Source: Panacagrimonas sp963975245 | Lineage (GTDB): Bacteria > Pseudomonadota > Gammaproteobacteria > Nevskiales > Nevskiaceae | DNA: 64,000 bases | Assembly (NCBI GenBank): GCA_963975245.1 | Contig: CAXBFJ010000009.1 | Location: forward strand, 1-64,000 | Reading direction: 5' to 3' | In this document: positions 21,586-30,802 of the stretch, one piece after another | Layout of the letters: every line of letters begins with the position of its first letter | Numbering within the stretch: the stretch's first letter is position 1 | Made by a program: the position numbers and the translations under genes | The notes under the pieces: model-generated | What the model was told of the DNA's origin: nothing | The model's database searches: none | Seen by the model: the letters and a program-made list of their open reading frames with translations, nothing else

Positions 21586-21750
21586 ATGAAGAGATGGCGT
21601 TGTTTGGTCTGCGATTTTGAATATGATGAAGCCAAGGGGCTGCCCGATGAGGGCATTGCGCCAGGGACTGCGTGGGAAGATGTGCCCGAGTCCTGGACCT
21701 GCCCGGATTGCGGCGCGGCCAAATCAGATTTCGACATGGTGGAAGTCTGA
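21586..21750 (+). CDS. Rubredoxin
   Basis: A 54-aa protein with two cysteine pairs, CLVC near residue 6 and CPDC near residue 39, that coordinate a single Fe. The conserved core GLPDEGIAPGTAWEDVPESW lies between them. It is a one-electron carrier; in hydrocarbon degraders it feeds AlkB-type hydroxylases, elsewhere oxidative-stress or other oxygenase systems. No alkB or rubredoxin reductase is adjacent, so the partner is unknown. The ATG at 21586 gives the standard rubredoxin length; an upstream in-frame extension was rejected. Confidence 0.95.
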   Translation: MKRWRCLVCDFEYDEAKGLPDEGIAPGTAWEDVPESWTCPDCGAAKSDFDMVEV

Positions 21751-21835
21751 ACGGACGCCTGAACCCGTTGCTTTGCAAGTAGCGGTGCGGACCTGATCTG
21801 TTCTGCTCAGGTTTGACGCCATGATTGAGCGCGGT

Positions 21836-22612
21836 CTAAAACGCGCAGCACTGTAGTCGGAAGCCGATATCTTGGTGGGACTGCGCTGCGCGCTGATTGA
21901 TGTCGCGCAATTCCATGAACCGCATCGTGAACCGGTGACTTCCTGCGCTGATCTCCGGATATACGCCAGCCGCTTTTGGGACAAAAACTCGAAGCAGGGT
22001 GCACACGCTCTGAGGTGCATGGACGTAGGTTCCGCCCTTGGCTACAGCCTCCAAGATCGGAACGCTGCCGCGGAGCAGGCGCAAGTCGAGCAAGATGGCC
22101 TGCGCAAAGGGCACCAGATCTGCAAACCAGGCATCGATGTCGCGGCCAACCTTCTCGGGCGACTGGGCCAGCCAGTGGTGATAGGCCGGCAAGTCGAATG
22201 CACAGGTGCCGCCCGGGATCGTGCTGCGGTTCATGATGGACAGCAAAAACTCGTTCTCTCTCAGTGCTGTTGAAGCAAACTGAGTGGCGAGTTGCTGGAG
22301 ATTGTTGAGTGCAGTCTTGATTTCTGTCAGGACTTTCTCCAGCCGCGCATTGTCGACGCCCGGGCGATTGCCGAGCCGGGTCAGGACGGCTTGCTGTTCG
22401 GCCAGATCCTTGACGATGTCCTTCTTCAGGTCGGAACGTCCCAATACCGTGAAGATGTCGAGCAAGGCGCGCAGGCGTGCCCTCGCCCCGAAGGAGGAGT
22501 TGTCTGCACGGTGATGATCGTACTCTCCGAACAGAAATTCGAGACGCAGGAATGTCCTGATCCGCTCGGTCAGCGGCTGCTCGAATACGATTGAATCAGC
22601 TTCTGGATTCAC
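21836..22612 (-). CDS. zapD: Cell division protein ZapD
   Basis: A 258-aa protein close to E. coli ZapD (247 aa). The family start DSIVFEQPLTERIRTFLRLE is clear, and most of the chain is alpha-helical with a C-terminal beta region. ZapD crosslinks FtsZ filaments at the Z-ring. The start appears to be GTG with GAGG just upstream. In enterobacteria zapD sits next to coaE and yacG; here coaE is about 2 kb away, separated by a LysR gene and its divergent partner. Confidence 0.92.
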   Translation of the reverse strand: MNPEADSIVFEQPLTERIRTFLRLEFLFGEYDHHRADNSSFGARARLRALLDIFTVLGRSDLKKDIVKDLAEQQAVLTRLGNRPGVDNARLEKVLTEIKTALNNLQQLATQFASTALRENEFLLSIMNRSTIPGGTCAFDLPAYHHWLAQSPEKVGRDIDAWFADLVPFAQAILLDLRLLRGSVPILEAVAKGGTYVHAPQSVCTLLRVFVPKAAGVYPEISAGSHRFTMRFMELRDINQRAAQSHQDIGFRLQCCAF

Positions 22613-22756
22613 GCCTCACCGGTCAGGAAACAGTGCGTGGATTGTGACGCAGCATAGATGCATGAGCAACGAAGAACGCAATGTGCGCGTTTTGGCAGCG
22701 TGTCTGCAAGTTCAATCAATGGGCAGGAAACTGCAATGCTCCTGCGATTTGCGTGT

Positions 22757-23668
22757 CTAGCGTCCTGATTGTGCGCCAGCCTCGAGAAGCCATTTGTGAA
22801 AGGCGGCCACTTCCCAGCGCGCCATTGCCGCGTCTGAGGTGATCAGATAGTAGGCGTTGTCCAGTGCCAGGGCCGGGGGAAACGCTACGACGACCTTGTT
22901 CTCCGACAGCTCCGTTGCGGCCAGCAAGGGTGACGCAAGCGTGACTCCGAGCCCGTCGGTAGCCGCGTCCAGCGCAAGTGTCGAGTGATCGAGCTGCAAT
23001 CCGCGGCCGGTGTCGATTCCCTCAACACCCGCGTATCGCAGCCAGGTCGCCCAGGCATTTCCCGCGCGATCAGATTTGCCCCCGTCGCCGTGAAGCAATG
23101 TGTGATGGATCAGGTCCGCTGGTTCGCGCAGTGGGCGGGGGCCGGTGAGCAAGTGCGGATGACACATGGGCACGATCTCGACCCGAAACAGCAGATTGAC
23201 CCGCTCGCCTGGAGCGTCAGCGTTGGTGAATCGGATATCAATGTCGCGTTTGGATTGGCGTGTCCCGGGCCGGCTGTTGGCTTCGAGACGAACATCAATG
23301 CCTGGAAACTGAGATAGAAAACCTTGCAACCGCGGCATCAGCCAGCGTGAGGCCAGCGTCGGCGACGCGCCCACGGTCAACTGAGGGACTTGTTCGTGAT
23401 TTCGCAGTGTGCCAACGGCTGCCGACAAGGAGTCGAAGCCTCGTTGCAGCTGGGGAAGGGCAGCCTTGGTTGCTTCGGTCAACTCAATTCCGCGGCTATG
23501 GCGCTCTAGCAATGTGAAGCCGAAAAATTCCTCGAGCAGTTTGATCTGGTGCGTGATGGCAGCTGGGGTGACGAACAATTCATCGGCTGCGCGCCGGAAG
23601 CTACGGTTCCGGGCGACCGCTTCCAGCGCGCGTAATGCGTTGAGTGATGGGAGTTTTGCCGTTGTCAT
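22757..23668 (-). CDS. LysR-family transcriptional regulator (GcvA-like)
   Basis: A 303-aa LTTR from this start (a further 9 codons upstream are open). The N-terminal winged helix reads LNALRALEAVARNRSFRRAA and then VTPAAITHQIKLLEEFFG, close to GcvA/AmpR-type regulators. The rest is a periplasmic-binding-like effector domain. It diverges from an unknown gene, and a perfect 15-bp palindrome lies in the shared promoter, so it probably regulates that gene and itself. The effector is unknown. Confidence 0.88.
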   Translation of the reverse strand: MTTAKLPSLNALRALEAVARNRSFRRAADELFVTPAAITHQIKLLEEFFGFTLLERHSRGIELTEATKAALPQLQRGFDSLSAAVGTLRNHEQVPQLTVGASPTLASRWLMPRLQGFLSQFPGIDVRLEANSRPGTRQSKRDIDIRFTNADAPGERVNLLFRVEIVPMCHPHLLTGPRPLREPADLIHHTLLHGDGGKSDRAGNAWATWLRYAGVEGIDTGRGLQLDHSTLALDAATDGLGVTLASPLLAATELSENKVVVAFPPALALDNAYYLITSDAAMARWEVAAFHKWLLEAGAQSGR

Positions 23669-23731
23669 GTTCGTGTTCGCCGCTCGGCGAGTCATTTACG
23701 AAAGCTAAAGTGCAGTCAAATAGATATCAAT

Positions 23732-23746
23732 TGTTGCACTGCAACA
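23732..23746. promoter_or_regulatory. Palindromic LysR-type operator
   Basis: TGTTGCACTGCAACA is a perfect palindrome around a central C, in the divergent promoter between the LysR gene and the 23.8-kb gene. It contains the T-N11-A layout typical of LTTR boxes. Binding is inferred. Confidence 0.5.
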
Positions 23747-23790
23747 TTATGCCCTTAAATATGCTTGTGCAAGTCAACCGAGCGATCCAG

Positions 23791-24468
23791 ATGAACCCAT
23801 TGTTCAGAATGTTGGAAACCAAGTTTGCCGCCTCGGTTGGCGGCAGACTGCAGACTATTCTCGATGTCGATCTGCCGAGCGATTGTTCCGATGGCCGGGT
23901 GGCCTCACGCCAGCAGAAGGTCGTGATGAGCACTTCCAGGCCTTCGGCAGACCGCTCGGAACGAATCAGACGCGATGGTTCCAACGTCTTGGGTGCAACC
24001 GGACTCAGCCGTCGAGTTTTGCGCCATTATATGGCCGAGCGTGGCCTGTTCGGGCGGGATTCCGAACTTGATGCGCTGGAGCAGGAAGCCGTTGCAAAGG
24101 CACTTCGCTCGGTCCCGCGAACGCTCGCCAGTGCCGCTAACGATCCTACCTGCGCATACGTGTGCCCTGAGGCGAGGCGACTCGATGCCATTTATGAATT
24201 CGCGTCAGCGGCCGTGACGGGCGATGGCACCGTGACACGCAATGAGTGGGCTCGGGCCACAGCGGCTGGTTTGCGGCAGGGCCAGCTCAGCGAGGTGCTT
24301 GCGGTGTATGGCCTGCTGAAAGAGATCGAGGAATTTCCGACGCCATCTATCAGCGAAGACGTTCGATTGCAGCGCCTGGAGACGACACAGCCGGCGGCCA
24401 ATCGACTGTCGGGCGGTATCGGGCGTGCCTTCCGGAACAGAATGCGGGCCATATTTCGGGCCGCATGA
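23791..24468 (+). CDS. Unknown protein with weak AhpD-like C-terminal resemblance
   Basis: 225 aa from the ATG at 23791; an earlier ATG at 23749 is just 3 nt past the palindrome, and neither has a strong ribosome site. The N-terminal 90 residues are unrecognised. The segment from about residue 130 (RLDAIYEFASAAVTGDGTV, then GLRQGQLSEVLAVYGLLKEI) resembles the C-terminal half of carboxymuconolactone-decarboxylase/AhpD-like peroxidase proteins. The CxxC redox pair of that family is not present as such: the nearest is CAYVC. The C-terminus is basic. Probably controlled by the divergent LysR regulator. Function unknown. Confidence 0.6.
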   Translation: MNPLFRMLETKFAASVGGRLQTILDVDLPSDCSDGRVASRQQKVVMSTSRPSADRSERIRRDGSNVLGATGLSRRVLRHYMAERGLFGRDSELDALEQEAVAKALRSVPRTLASAANDPTCAYVCPEARRLDAIYEFASAAVTGDGTVTRNEWARATAAGLRQGQLSEVLAVYGLLKEIEEFPTPSISEDVRLQRLETTQPAANRLSGGIGRAFRNRMRAIFRAA

Positions 24469-24502
24469 AAAGTGGATCAGGCCAAAGTGGGGCCCTTCTC
24501 GC

Positions 24503-25111
24503 CTAGCCCGCCTGCCGGGCGCGTGTCAGGTAATCCTGATGCAAGCTTGCGACATTCTGCGCTGCCTCTTCGCGGCTGGCAGTATTGAGCAACACATCAT
24601 CTGCCCGCTTGAGACGCTCTGAACGCGCACTTTGGGCGGCGAGCATTTTTTCGACCAGGTCGGCATCGATATTGTCGCGTTGCATCAGCCGGGCGCGCTG
24701 GACGTCTTCGGGAACGTCGACCAGCAAAACGCGGTCAACCAGCTTGTCCATGCCGGATTCGAACAGGATGGCGTTTTCGAGCACGCAGTAAGGGTCGGCT
24801 TGTGCCTCCATCCAGTCAAGGATGCGTTGGCGGATTCGCGGATGCGTAATCTTCTCAAGTTTGCGCCGCGCGTTAGCGTCGGAGAAGACCACTTTTCGCA
24901 GGTGCATGCGATTGAGTTGGCCGTCTTCAAGCAGACTCTCTTTGCCAAACTCCTCGGCAATCTCAGCAAGGGCAGGTTCTCCGCGCGCGACCACATCGCG
25001 CGACACCTGATCGACATCGAGTACCGGGACCCCGAGCGCGCGGAACGCCGCACTGATCGTGGATTTTCCGCTGGCCACTCCGCCTGTGAGCCCTAGCTTG
25101 AAACAGCCCAT
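24503..25111 (-). CDS. coaE: Dephospho-CoA kinase
   Basis: A 202-aa P-loop kinase. The N-terminus MGCFKLGLTGGVASGKST carries the Walker A loop; DVDQVSRDVVARG follows as the conserved substrate region. It phosphorylates the 3'-OH of dephospho-CoA in the last step of CoA synthesis. A much longer in-frame ORF exists, but its extra N-terminus is pilD in another frame. It starts 23 nt after the pilD stop, and pilD-coaE linkage is typical. Confidence 0.96.
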   Translation of the reverse strand: MGCFKLGLTGGVASGKSTISAAFRALGVPVLDVDQVSRDVVARGEPALAEIAEEFGKESLLEDGQLNRMHLRKVVFSDANARRKLEKITHPRIRQRILDWMEAQADPYCVLENAILFESGMDKLVDRVLLVDVPEDVQRARLMQRDNIDADLVEKMLAAQSARSERLKRADDVLLNTASREEAAQNVASLHQDYLTRARQAG

Positions 25112-25134
25112 CAGTTCAGTCTGCTCCCAGGCAT

Positions 25135-25992
25135 CTAGAACGCGCCGAGATAGGTGCTGTTGATCTGTTCGCCCCAGATCAGCGCAATCCAGCCCGCACC
25201 GGCGAGGTAAGGGCCAAACGGAATGCGCGAAGACCATTCCGCCTTTCGTGCAGCCATCAGGGATACGCCCACCGCCGCGCCGACGACCGCCGAGAGCAGG
25301 ATGATCTGCGGGAGAATCTGCCAGCCCAGCCAGGCCCCCAGCGCCGCGAGCAGCTTGAAGTCGCCGTAACCCATGCCTTCTTTGCCGGTGGCGAGTTTGA
25401 ACAACCAGTAGATGCTCCAGAGGATCAGATAGCCTGCCGCAGCACCGACGATGGCTGCCGCGGGCTCGGCAAACACGCCCTTGAGGCTGAACAGCAGGCC
25501 CAGCCATACCAAGGGCAGAGTAATGTTGTCAGGCAGGTACATCGTGCGCAGGTCTGTGACCGTGAGCGCGATGAGCGCCCAGGTCAGCGTCAGCGCCGCG
25601 ACAAGTTCCAGCGAAAAGCCGAATCGCCATACGCAGACCACCGAGAACACGGCCGTCAGCAATTCCACAATCGGGTACTGCACGGATATAGGCGCTGAAC
25701 ATGCTGCGCATTTTCCGCGCAGCATCAGCCAGCCAATAACCGGCAGGTTGTGCCAGGGTTTGATCGCGGTGTCGCAGGCCGCGCAGGTTGATGCGGGCTT
25801 GGACAGGCTCACGCGAGGGCTGCCGTCGTCTTTGGGAACCCCAAACTGCTCGCGGCAAGCCTCGGCAAAATCCTGCTCGATCATCTTGGGTAGACGAAAC
25901 GCCACTACATTCAGAAAGCTGCCCACGCAGAGGCCGAGCAACGCAACAACCACACAGAGCGTCGTCGGGCTGGTTTGTAGGAGTTCAATCAT
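25135..25992 (-). CDS. pilD: Type IV prepilin peptidase / N-methyltransferase PilD
   Basis: A 285-aa multi-spanning aspartyl protease that cleaves type IV prepilin leaders and N-methylates the new terminus. The cytoplasmic zinc-binding Cys pairs are Cys70/73 and Cys95/98. The catalytic aspartates are Asp147 (TVTDLRT) and Asp211 in GMGYGDFKLLAALG. The start MIELLQTSPT follows GGTTTGTAGGAG on the coding strand. It lies in pilB-pilC-pilD order. Confidence 0.96.
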   Translation of the reverse strand: MIELLQTSPTTLCVVVALLGLCVGSFLNVVAFRLPKMIEQDFAEACREQFGVPKDDGSPRVSLSKPASTCAACDTAIKPWHNLPVIGWLMLRGKCAACSAPISVQYPIVELLTAVFSVVCVWRFGFSLELVAALTLTWALIALTVTDLRTMYLPDNITLPLVWLGLLFSLKGVFAEPAAAIVGAAAGYLILWSIYWLFKLATGKEGMGYGDFKLLAALGAWLGWQILPQIILLSAVVGAAVGVSLMAARKAEWSSRIPFGPYLAGAGWIALIWGEQINSTYLGAF

Positions 25993-26125
25993 GTGGTCTT
26001 CATCAGTTTGCGAATTTGATCCGAAGGCGCAGGTCGCCATCCGGGCGCAGCGGCGCCGCTTCCGCGTCTGCGAACAGACGCAGCGTATGACACGGAGTGT
26101 GGCAAAGCGCCGCGTCGGGGATGGA

Positions 26126-27343
26126 TCAGATGGCCTGGCCGAGTTTGAAGATCGGAAGGTACATGCCCACCACAAGGCCACCCACCAGCACGCCAAGCAC
26201 CGCCATGATCATGGGTTCGAGCAGGCTGGTCAGTGAGTCCACAAGGTTGTCGACTTCTTCTTCATAGAACTCGGCGACCTTGGCGCACATCTGATCCAGA
26301 GAGCCAGACTCTTCGCCGATCGCCACCATCTGCACGGCCATGGACGGGAAAATGCCGCTCTGCTGCATGGCGAGCTGAAGCTGCTGGCCAGAAGAAACCT
26401 GATCCTTCATGACGAAGATGGCGTCTTCAAAAACAATATTGCCCGCTGCCTTGGCGACCGAATCCAGCGCTTCCACCAGCGGCACACCGGCCGCGAACAT
26501 GGTCGACAGGGTGCGTGCATAGCGGGCAACAGAAGATTTGTAGAGGATGTCGCCCACCACCGGAATCTTGAGGCTGATGCGGTCGAGTGCACGGCGCATC
26601 TTGAGTGAGCGCTTCTTGAAGTAGAAGAAAATAAAGAAGCTGCCACCGATGCCGCCGATCATGGCCCACCAGTAATTGCGGACAAAATCGGACAGGGCCA
26701 CGATCATTTTGGTGAATGCGGGCAAGTCAGCGCCAAAACCCTCAAACAGGGACTGGAACTGCGGCACCACGAAGTACAGCATGATGCCGGTGACGATGAA
26801 GGCCACGACCATGACCGCAGAAGGGTAGACCAAGGCCTTCTTGACCTTCTTCTTGATTTTCTCGGTCTTTTCCTTGTACGTAGCGATCTTGTCCAGCAAG
26901 GTTTCCAGCGTACCGGAGCGTTCGCCCGCGTCCACCAGGTGCACAAACAGATCGTCAAAGTGCAGTGGATACTGCGCCAGTGACTCGGCCAGGCTGCGAC
27001 CTGACTCGATGTTGGTCTTGATGCCGAGAATCAGCTCGCCCATGGACGGGTTCTCGTGCCCGCGCCCCACAATCTCCAGTGCCTGCACCAACGGCACGCC
27101 GGCTGACATCATGGTGGCCAGCTGGCGACTGAAGATGGCGATGTCGCCACTGGTGATCTTGCGCTTGGTCTTGAACAGTTCGATGTTCTTGCGAACCCGG
27201 ATCGGGTTGACGCCCTGGCGTCGCAACTGCATGCGCACCGAGTTCTCGTTGGGGCCCTGAGACACACCCTTGACCCGAGTGCCCTTTCGGTCGGTCCCTT
27301 CCCACTGGAAGCTGTATTCCTTGACTGCTGCTGCCTGCGCCAT
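26126..27343 (-). CDS. pilC: Type IV pilus inner-membrane platform protein PilC
   Basis: A 405-aa GspF-family protein with two repeated cytoplasmic helical domains and three TM helices. Conserved pieces include DIAIFSRQLATMMSAGVPLVQALEI in the first repeat and ARTLSTMFAAGVPLVEALDSV in the second, plus the C-terminal LLEPMIMAVLGVLVGGLVVGMYLPIF. It couples the PilB motor to pilin assembly. 62 nt separate it from pilB. Confidence 0.97.
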   Translation of the reverse strand: MAQAAAVKEYSFQWEGTDRKGTRVKGVSQGPNENSVRMQLRRQGVNPIRVRKNIELFKTKRKITSGDIAIFSRQLATMMSAGVPLVQALEIVGRGHENPSMGELILGIKTNIESGRSLAESLAQYPLHFDDLFVHLVDAGERSGTLETLLDKIATYKEKTEKIKKKVKKALVYPSAVMVVAFIVTGIMLYFVVPQFQSLFEGFGADLPAFTKMIVALSDFVRNYWWAMIGGIGGSFFIFFYFKKRSLKMRRALDRISLKIPVVGDILYKSSVARYARTLSTMFAAGVPLVEALDSVAKAAGNIVFEDAIFVMKDQVSSGQQLQLAMQQSGIFPSMAVQMVAIGEESGSLDQMCAKVAEFYEEEVDNLVDSLTSLLEPMIMAVLGVLVGGLVVGMYLPIFKLGQAI

Positions 27344-27405
27344 CTTCTGTTCCCTCAGATCCCTCGCAATTCGCCGCTGATTTTTCTAGAACGCCTGGAT
27401 TTATT

Positions 27406-29154
27406 CTAGTCGGCCATCGTGACGCGGTTGGCTTCTAGCAGATCAATGGCGCCATTTCGCACCTTGACCAACGCGGAAGTACGCAAATCCTTGACGCCTT
27501 CCTTGGTCGCCTGGTCCGCCAGATCAATGGCGCTTCCTCCTTCCATGATGATTCGTCCCATGGTCTCGGAAAAAGGCATGACTTCATAGATGCCGGTTCG
27601 ACCCTTGTAGCCGCGATCGCACTGATCGCAGCCCACGGCCTTGTAGATCTTGAAGTCAGGAGCGTCGATCTCGGCCTCGCTGAAACCTTCCGTGATCAGT
27701 TCGGGCCGTGGGATGTCCACCGGCTGCTTGCAGCTCTGGCACAACTTGCGGGCCAGACGCTGGGCGATGATCAGGGTCAGTGTGGATGCCAGGTTGTAGG
27801 CCGGAACGCCCATGTTGATGAGGCGGACAATGGTCTGTGGCGCATCATTGGTGTGTAGCGTCGACAGCACCAAATGTCCTGTCTGTGCGGCCTTGATTGC
27901 GATCTCGGCGGTTTCAAGATCACGAATCTCACCGACCATAATCACGTCGGGATCTTGTCGAAGAAAGGCTTTCAATGCAGCGGCAAAGGTGAGCCCCACA
28001 CGAGGATTGACGTTAACCTGATTGATGCCGGCGAGATTGATTTCGGCCGGATCTTCGGCGGTTGAGATGTTCACATCCTCGGTATTGAGAATGTTCAGAC
28101 CGGTATAAAGAGAAACTGTTTTGCCCGAGCCGGTAGGGCCGGTGACCAGGATCATGCCCTGCGGCTTCTCAAGCGCCTTGAGATAGGCTTGCTTCTGTTC
28201 CGGCTCATAGCCCAAGGCATCGATGCCCATCTTGGCGCTGGATGCGTCGAGAATACGGCAAACGATCTTTTCGCCCCACAAGGTCGGGCAGGTGCTGACA
28301 CGAAAGTCGATGGACTTGGTTCGGGACACCTGCAACTTGATGCGACCATCCTGTGGCACGCGGCGTTCCGCCAGGTCCAGACGGCTCATGACCTTCACGC
28401 GTGCGGCGATACGCACTGCAAGCTGCTGCGGCGGACTGGCCACCACCTTGAGTTCGCCGTCCTTGCGATAACGGATGCGATAGATCTTCTCGTAAGGCTC
28501 GAAGTGAACGTCCGAAGCCCCCTGATTGATCGCATCCACCATCAGTTTATTGACGAACTTGACGATCGGCGCGTCATCCGCGTCCGAGCGCGAGACTTCC
28601 TGGCCGGCGTCATCGTCGGTATCGATGACTTCAAGGTTGGCCAGCTCTTCTTCGCTGCCCAGATTGAGGCTGTCGCTTTCCATGGTCGAGGCGGCCGTCT
28701 CGATCGCCTTGGCCAGCTTGTCCTCTTCAACCAGGATCGCCTCGGTATTGAGTCCGGTTGCAAACTTGATCTCGTCTAGCGCTTGCAGGTTGGTCGGATC
28801 GGAAACGCCGAGGAACAATTTTCGGCCGCGTTTGTAGAGAGGTAGCGCGTGGCACTTTCTAAGCAGCTTTTCACTGACGGAATTGATGACTTCGCCGTCC
28901 AGTGAAAAGGCCGACAGATCCATCAGGGGAACGCCGAACTCCTGGCTTGCGGCTTCGGCCAGTTTCAATGCCGGAATGGTCTTGCCTTCTACCAGAACCG
29001 TAACGATCGGCGTGCCGGTGCGCAGGGACTTGGTCTGCAAGTCTCGCGCCTGGTCTTCGGTGATCAGTTTGTCAGCTACCAGGCGACGTGTCAGGCCGCC
29101 CAAGAATACGCCCTTGGGCTCAATTGCCGCTTCTTTTTGTGGGTTGATCGCCAT
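27406..29154 (-). CDS. pilB: Type IV pilus assembly ATPase PilB
   Basis: A 582-aa extension motor ATPase. The N-terminal GspE domain precedes Walker A GPTGSGKT at 339-346, the Asp box around STAEDPAE, Walker B in DVIMVGEIRD (403-412) and the His box STLHTND (431-437). The zinc tetracysteine is Cys472/475 and Cys509/512. It powers pilus extension. No pilin (pilA) gene is in the window. No Shine-Dalgarno is obvious, but the start matches family length. Confidence 0.96.
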   Translation of the reverse strand: MAINPQKEAAIEPKGVFLGGLTRRLVADKLITEDQARDLQTKSLRTGTPIVTVLVEGKTIPALKLAEAASQEFGVPLMDLSAFSLDGEVINSVSEKLLRKCHALPLYKRGRKLFLGVSDPTNLQALDEIKFATGLNTEAILVEEDKLAKAIETAASTMESDSLNLGSEEELANLEVIDTDDDAGQEVSRSDADDAPIVKFVNKLMVDAINQGASDVHFEPYEKIYRIRYRKDGELKVVASPPQQLAVRIAARVKVMSRLDLAERRVPQDGRIKLQVSRTKSIDFRVSTCPTLWGEKIVCRILDASSAKMGIDALGYEPEQKQAYLKALEKPQGMILVTGPTGSGKTVSLYTGLNILNTEDVNISTAEDPAEINLAGINQVNVNPRVGLTFAAALKAFLRQDPDVIMVGEIRDLETAEIAIKAAQTGHLVLSTLHTNDAPQTIVRLINMGVPAYNLASTLTLIIAQRLARKLCQSCKQPVDIPRPELITEGFSEAEIDAPDFKIYKAVGCDQCDRGYKGRTGIYEVMPFSETMGRIIMEGGSAIDLADQATKEGVKDLRTSALVKVRNGAIDLLEANRVTMAD

Positions 29155-29231
29155 TAAAAAAATTCGTGAGTCCCGCTAGCCGAACCTTCAGGGTACGCAG
29201 TTTGTGGTCTTGAATGAAATGCCTGGAGCGT

Positions 29232-29672
29232 TCAGGGGCTTACCGGAGTCACCAGCCAAGGACCGTTCCCTGTAATTTGTACCACCGAATCCTCTGCAAA
29301 GCTCAAGAAATGTGGAATACCGGGGGGGGTCAAATAGTAATCCCCAGTTCTGAAAACCCGCAGCTTGGTCTGGTCGTAATAGTCGCCAAAGCCCACGCCG
29401 ACGGCGCCGCTGATGATGGTGACGCGCTCCGGTTTGGGGTGGGTGTGAGCCGCCACACGCGCGCCTGCAGGCGCACGCACCCGCAGGGTGAAAATGCCAG
29501 ATTTGCCGGGGTTTCCCTCCAGCACTGCCACTTTCGAGCCTTTGGGCAGGCTCGGGGGCCCCTCTTTCCAGGGGATCTGGTCTGCGCTGATTTGTATTGC
29601 ACCTGCTGGCAAATCGCTCGCGCGCAGTGCGGCGCAGAGCAGCAGGCCCAAAATTAGAACGGCGATGCGCAT
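29232..29672 (-). CDS. Periplasmic cupin-domain protein
   Basis: A 146-aa protein. The N-terminus MRIAVLILGLLLCAALRASD is a signal peptide. The cupin motif 1 is ARVAAHTHPKPERVTIISG, with two His and a Glu for metal binding; motif 2 includes PPGIPHFLS. A strong AGGAGG lies before the ATG at 29672; longer readings upstream were rejected. The substrate is unknown. It diverges from the FabH-type gene, about 146 bp apart. Confidence 0.85.
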   Translation of the reverse strand: MRIAVLILGLLLCAALRASDLPAGAIQISADQIPWKEGPPSLPKGSKVAVLEGNPGKSGIFTLRVRAPAGARVAAHTHPKPERVTIISGAVGVGFGDYYDQTKLRVFRTGDYYLTPPGIPHFLSFAEDSVVQITGNGPWLVTPVSP

Positions 29673-29818
29673 CGTGGTCCTCCTGTTTGACTGGCCAGAG
29701 AAAAGGTCGCGGGTCCGGCATGCGGCAACGCGCGCAGGGCGACCGATACCCTTCAACAGCACTATAGTAATAGGACTACGACGATCCCCGCCCGAAACAC
29801 GGATTCCAGATTCCTCGC

Positions 29819-30778
29819 ATGAGTTACTCGCGCATTGTTGGTACCGGCAGCTACCTGCCGAAGAAAGTTGTCACGAACCAGGATCTGGAGAGTCGTATCG
29901 ACACTTCAGACGAATGGGTTTTTCAGCGCACCGGCATTCGCAGCCGTCGCGTCGCGGCCGAAGGCGAGCAGACCTCCGATCTGGCCGTGCAGGCGTCCAG
30001 AATGGCGATGGAAATGGCTGGGGTCACCGAGGCCGATATCGATCTCATCGTGGTGGCCACCACCACGCCGGACATCGTGTTTCCGTCCACCGCCTGCATT
30101 CTTCAGCGCAAGCTCGGGATCAAGCAGGGCGCGGCCTTCGACGTGCAGGCGGTCTGCACCGGTTTTGTCTATGCACTCGCGGTGGCAGACAAGTTCGTGG
30201 CCTCGGGTCAGAACAAATGCGCGCTGGTCGTGGGCGCCGAAGTCTTCTCGCGTCTGCTCGACTGGACCGACCGGCGCACCTGCGTCCTGTTTGGTGATGG
30301 CGCGGGCGCGGTCATTCTCAAGCCATCGGAAAAGCCCGGAATCTTGTCCACGCATCTTCATTCGGAAGGCTCGCAGGGCGACATTCTCTGTGTGCCGGGG
30401 ACGGTCCACGGCGGCGAGCAGCAAGGCCACCCGTTTGTGAAGATGGATGGTCAGGCTGTGTTTCGCTTCGCGGTTCGGGTGCTTGATCAGGTTTGCCGCG
30501 AAACGGTCGAGCACAATGGCATCACAGGCGCGGACATCGACTGGCTGGTTCCGCATCAGGCCAATATCCGCATCATCATGGCCACCGCGCAGAAACTGGG
30601 CATGCCGCCGGAGCGGGTGGTGACCACGCTCGAACACCAGGGCAATACCTCGGCGGCCTCGGTGCCGCTGGCGCTGGACCTGGCCGTACGTGATGGCCGG
30701 ATCAAACCGGATCAGCTGATCATGCTGGAAGCCGTAGGCGGCGGCATGACCTGGGGATCGGCGCTTCTACGCTGGTAG
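29819..30778 (+). CDS. Beta-ketoacyl-ACP synthase III (FabH type)
   Basis: A 319-aa thiolase-fold KASIII with a complete Cys113-His246-Asn276 triad (AVCTGFVYAL, VPHQANIR, EHQGNTSAAS). It condenses acetyl-CoA or another acyl-CoA with malonyl-ACP to start fatty acid synthesis. It is not in a plsX-fabD-fabG cluster, so it may be a stand-alone second copy or one for special acyl chains. The window cannot settle that, and I leave the symbol open. Confidence 0.9.
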   Translation: MSYSRIVGTGSYLPKKVVTNQDLESRIDTSDEWVFQRTGIRSRRVAAEGEQTSDLAVQASRMAMEMAGVTEADIDLIVVATTTPDIVFPSTACILQRKLGIKQGAAFDVQAVCTGFVYALAVADKFVASGQNKCALVVGAEVFSRLLDWTDRRTCVLFGDGAGAVILKPSEKPGILSTHLHSEGSQGDILCVPGTVHGGEQQGHPFVKMDGQAVFRFAVRVLDQVCRETVEHNGITGADIDWLVPHQANIRIIMATAQKLGMPPERVVTTLEHQGNTSAASVPLALDLAVRDGRIKPDQLIMLEAVGGGMTWGSALLRW

Positions 30779-30802
30779 TGCGCGTCGTTTGACCGGACTC
30801 TG

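Noticed and set aside
25112..25507. N-terminal extension of coaE
   Set aside because: The extra residues are low-complexity and lie in pilD in another frame; MGCFKLGLTGG is the normal CoaE start.
29188..29721. 177-aa ORF overlapping the cupin gene
   Set aside because: Different frame, Arg/Pro/His-rich shadow; the cupin frame has signal peptide, SD and metal motif.
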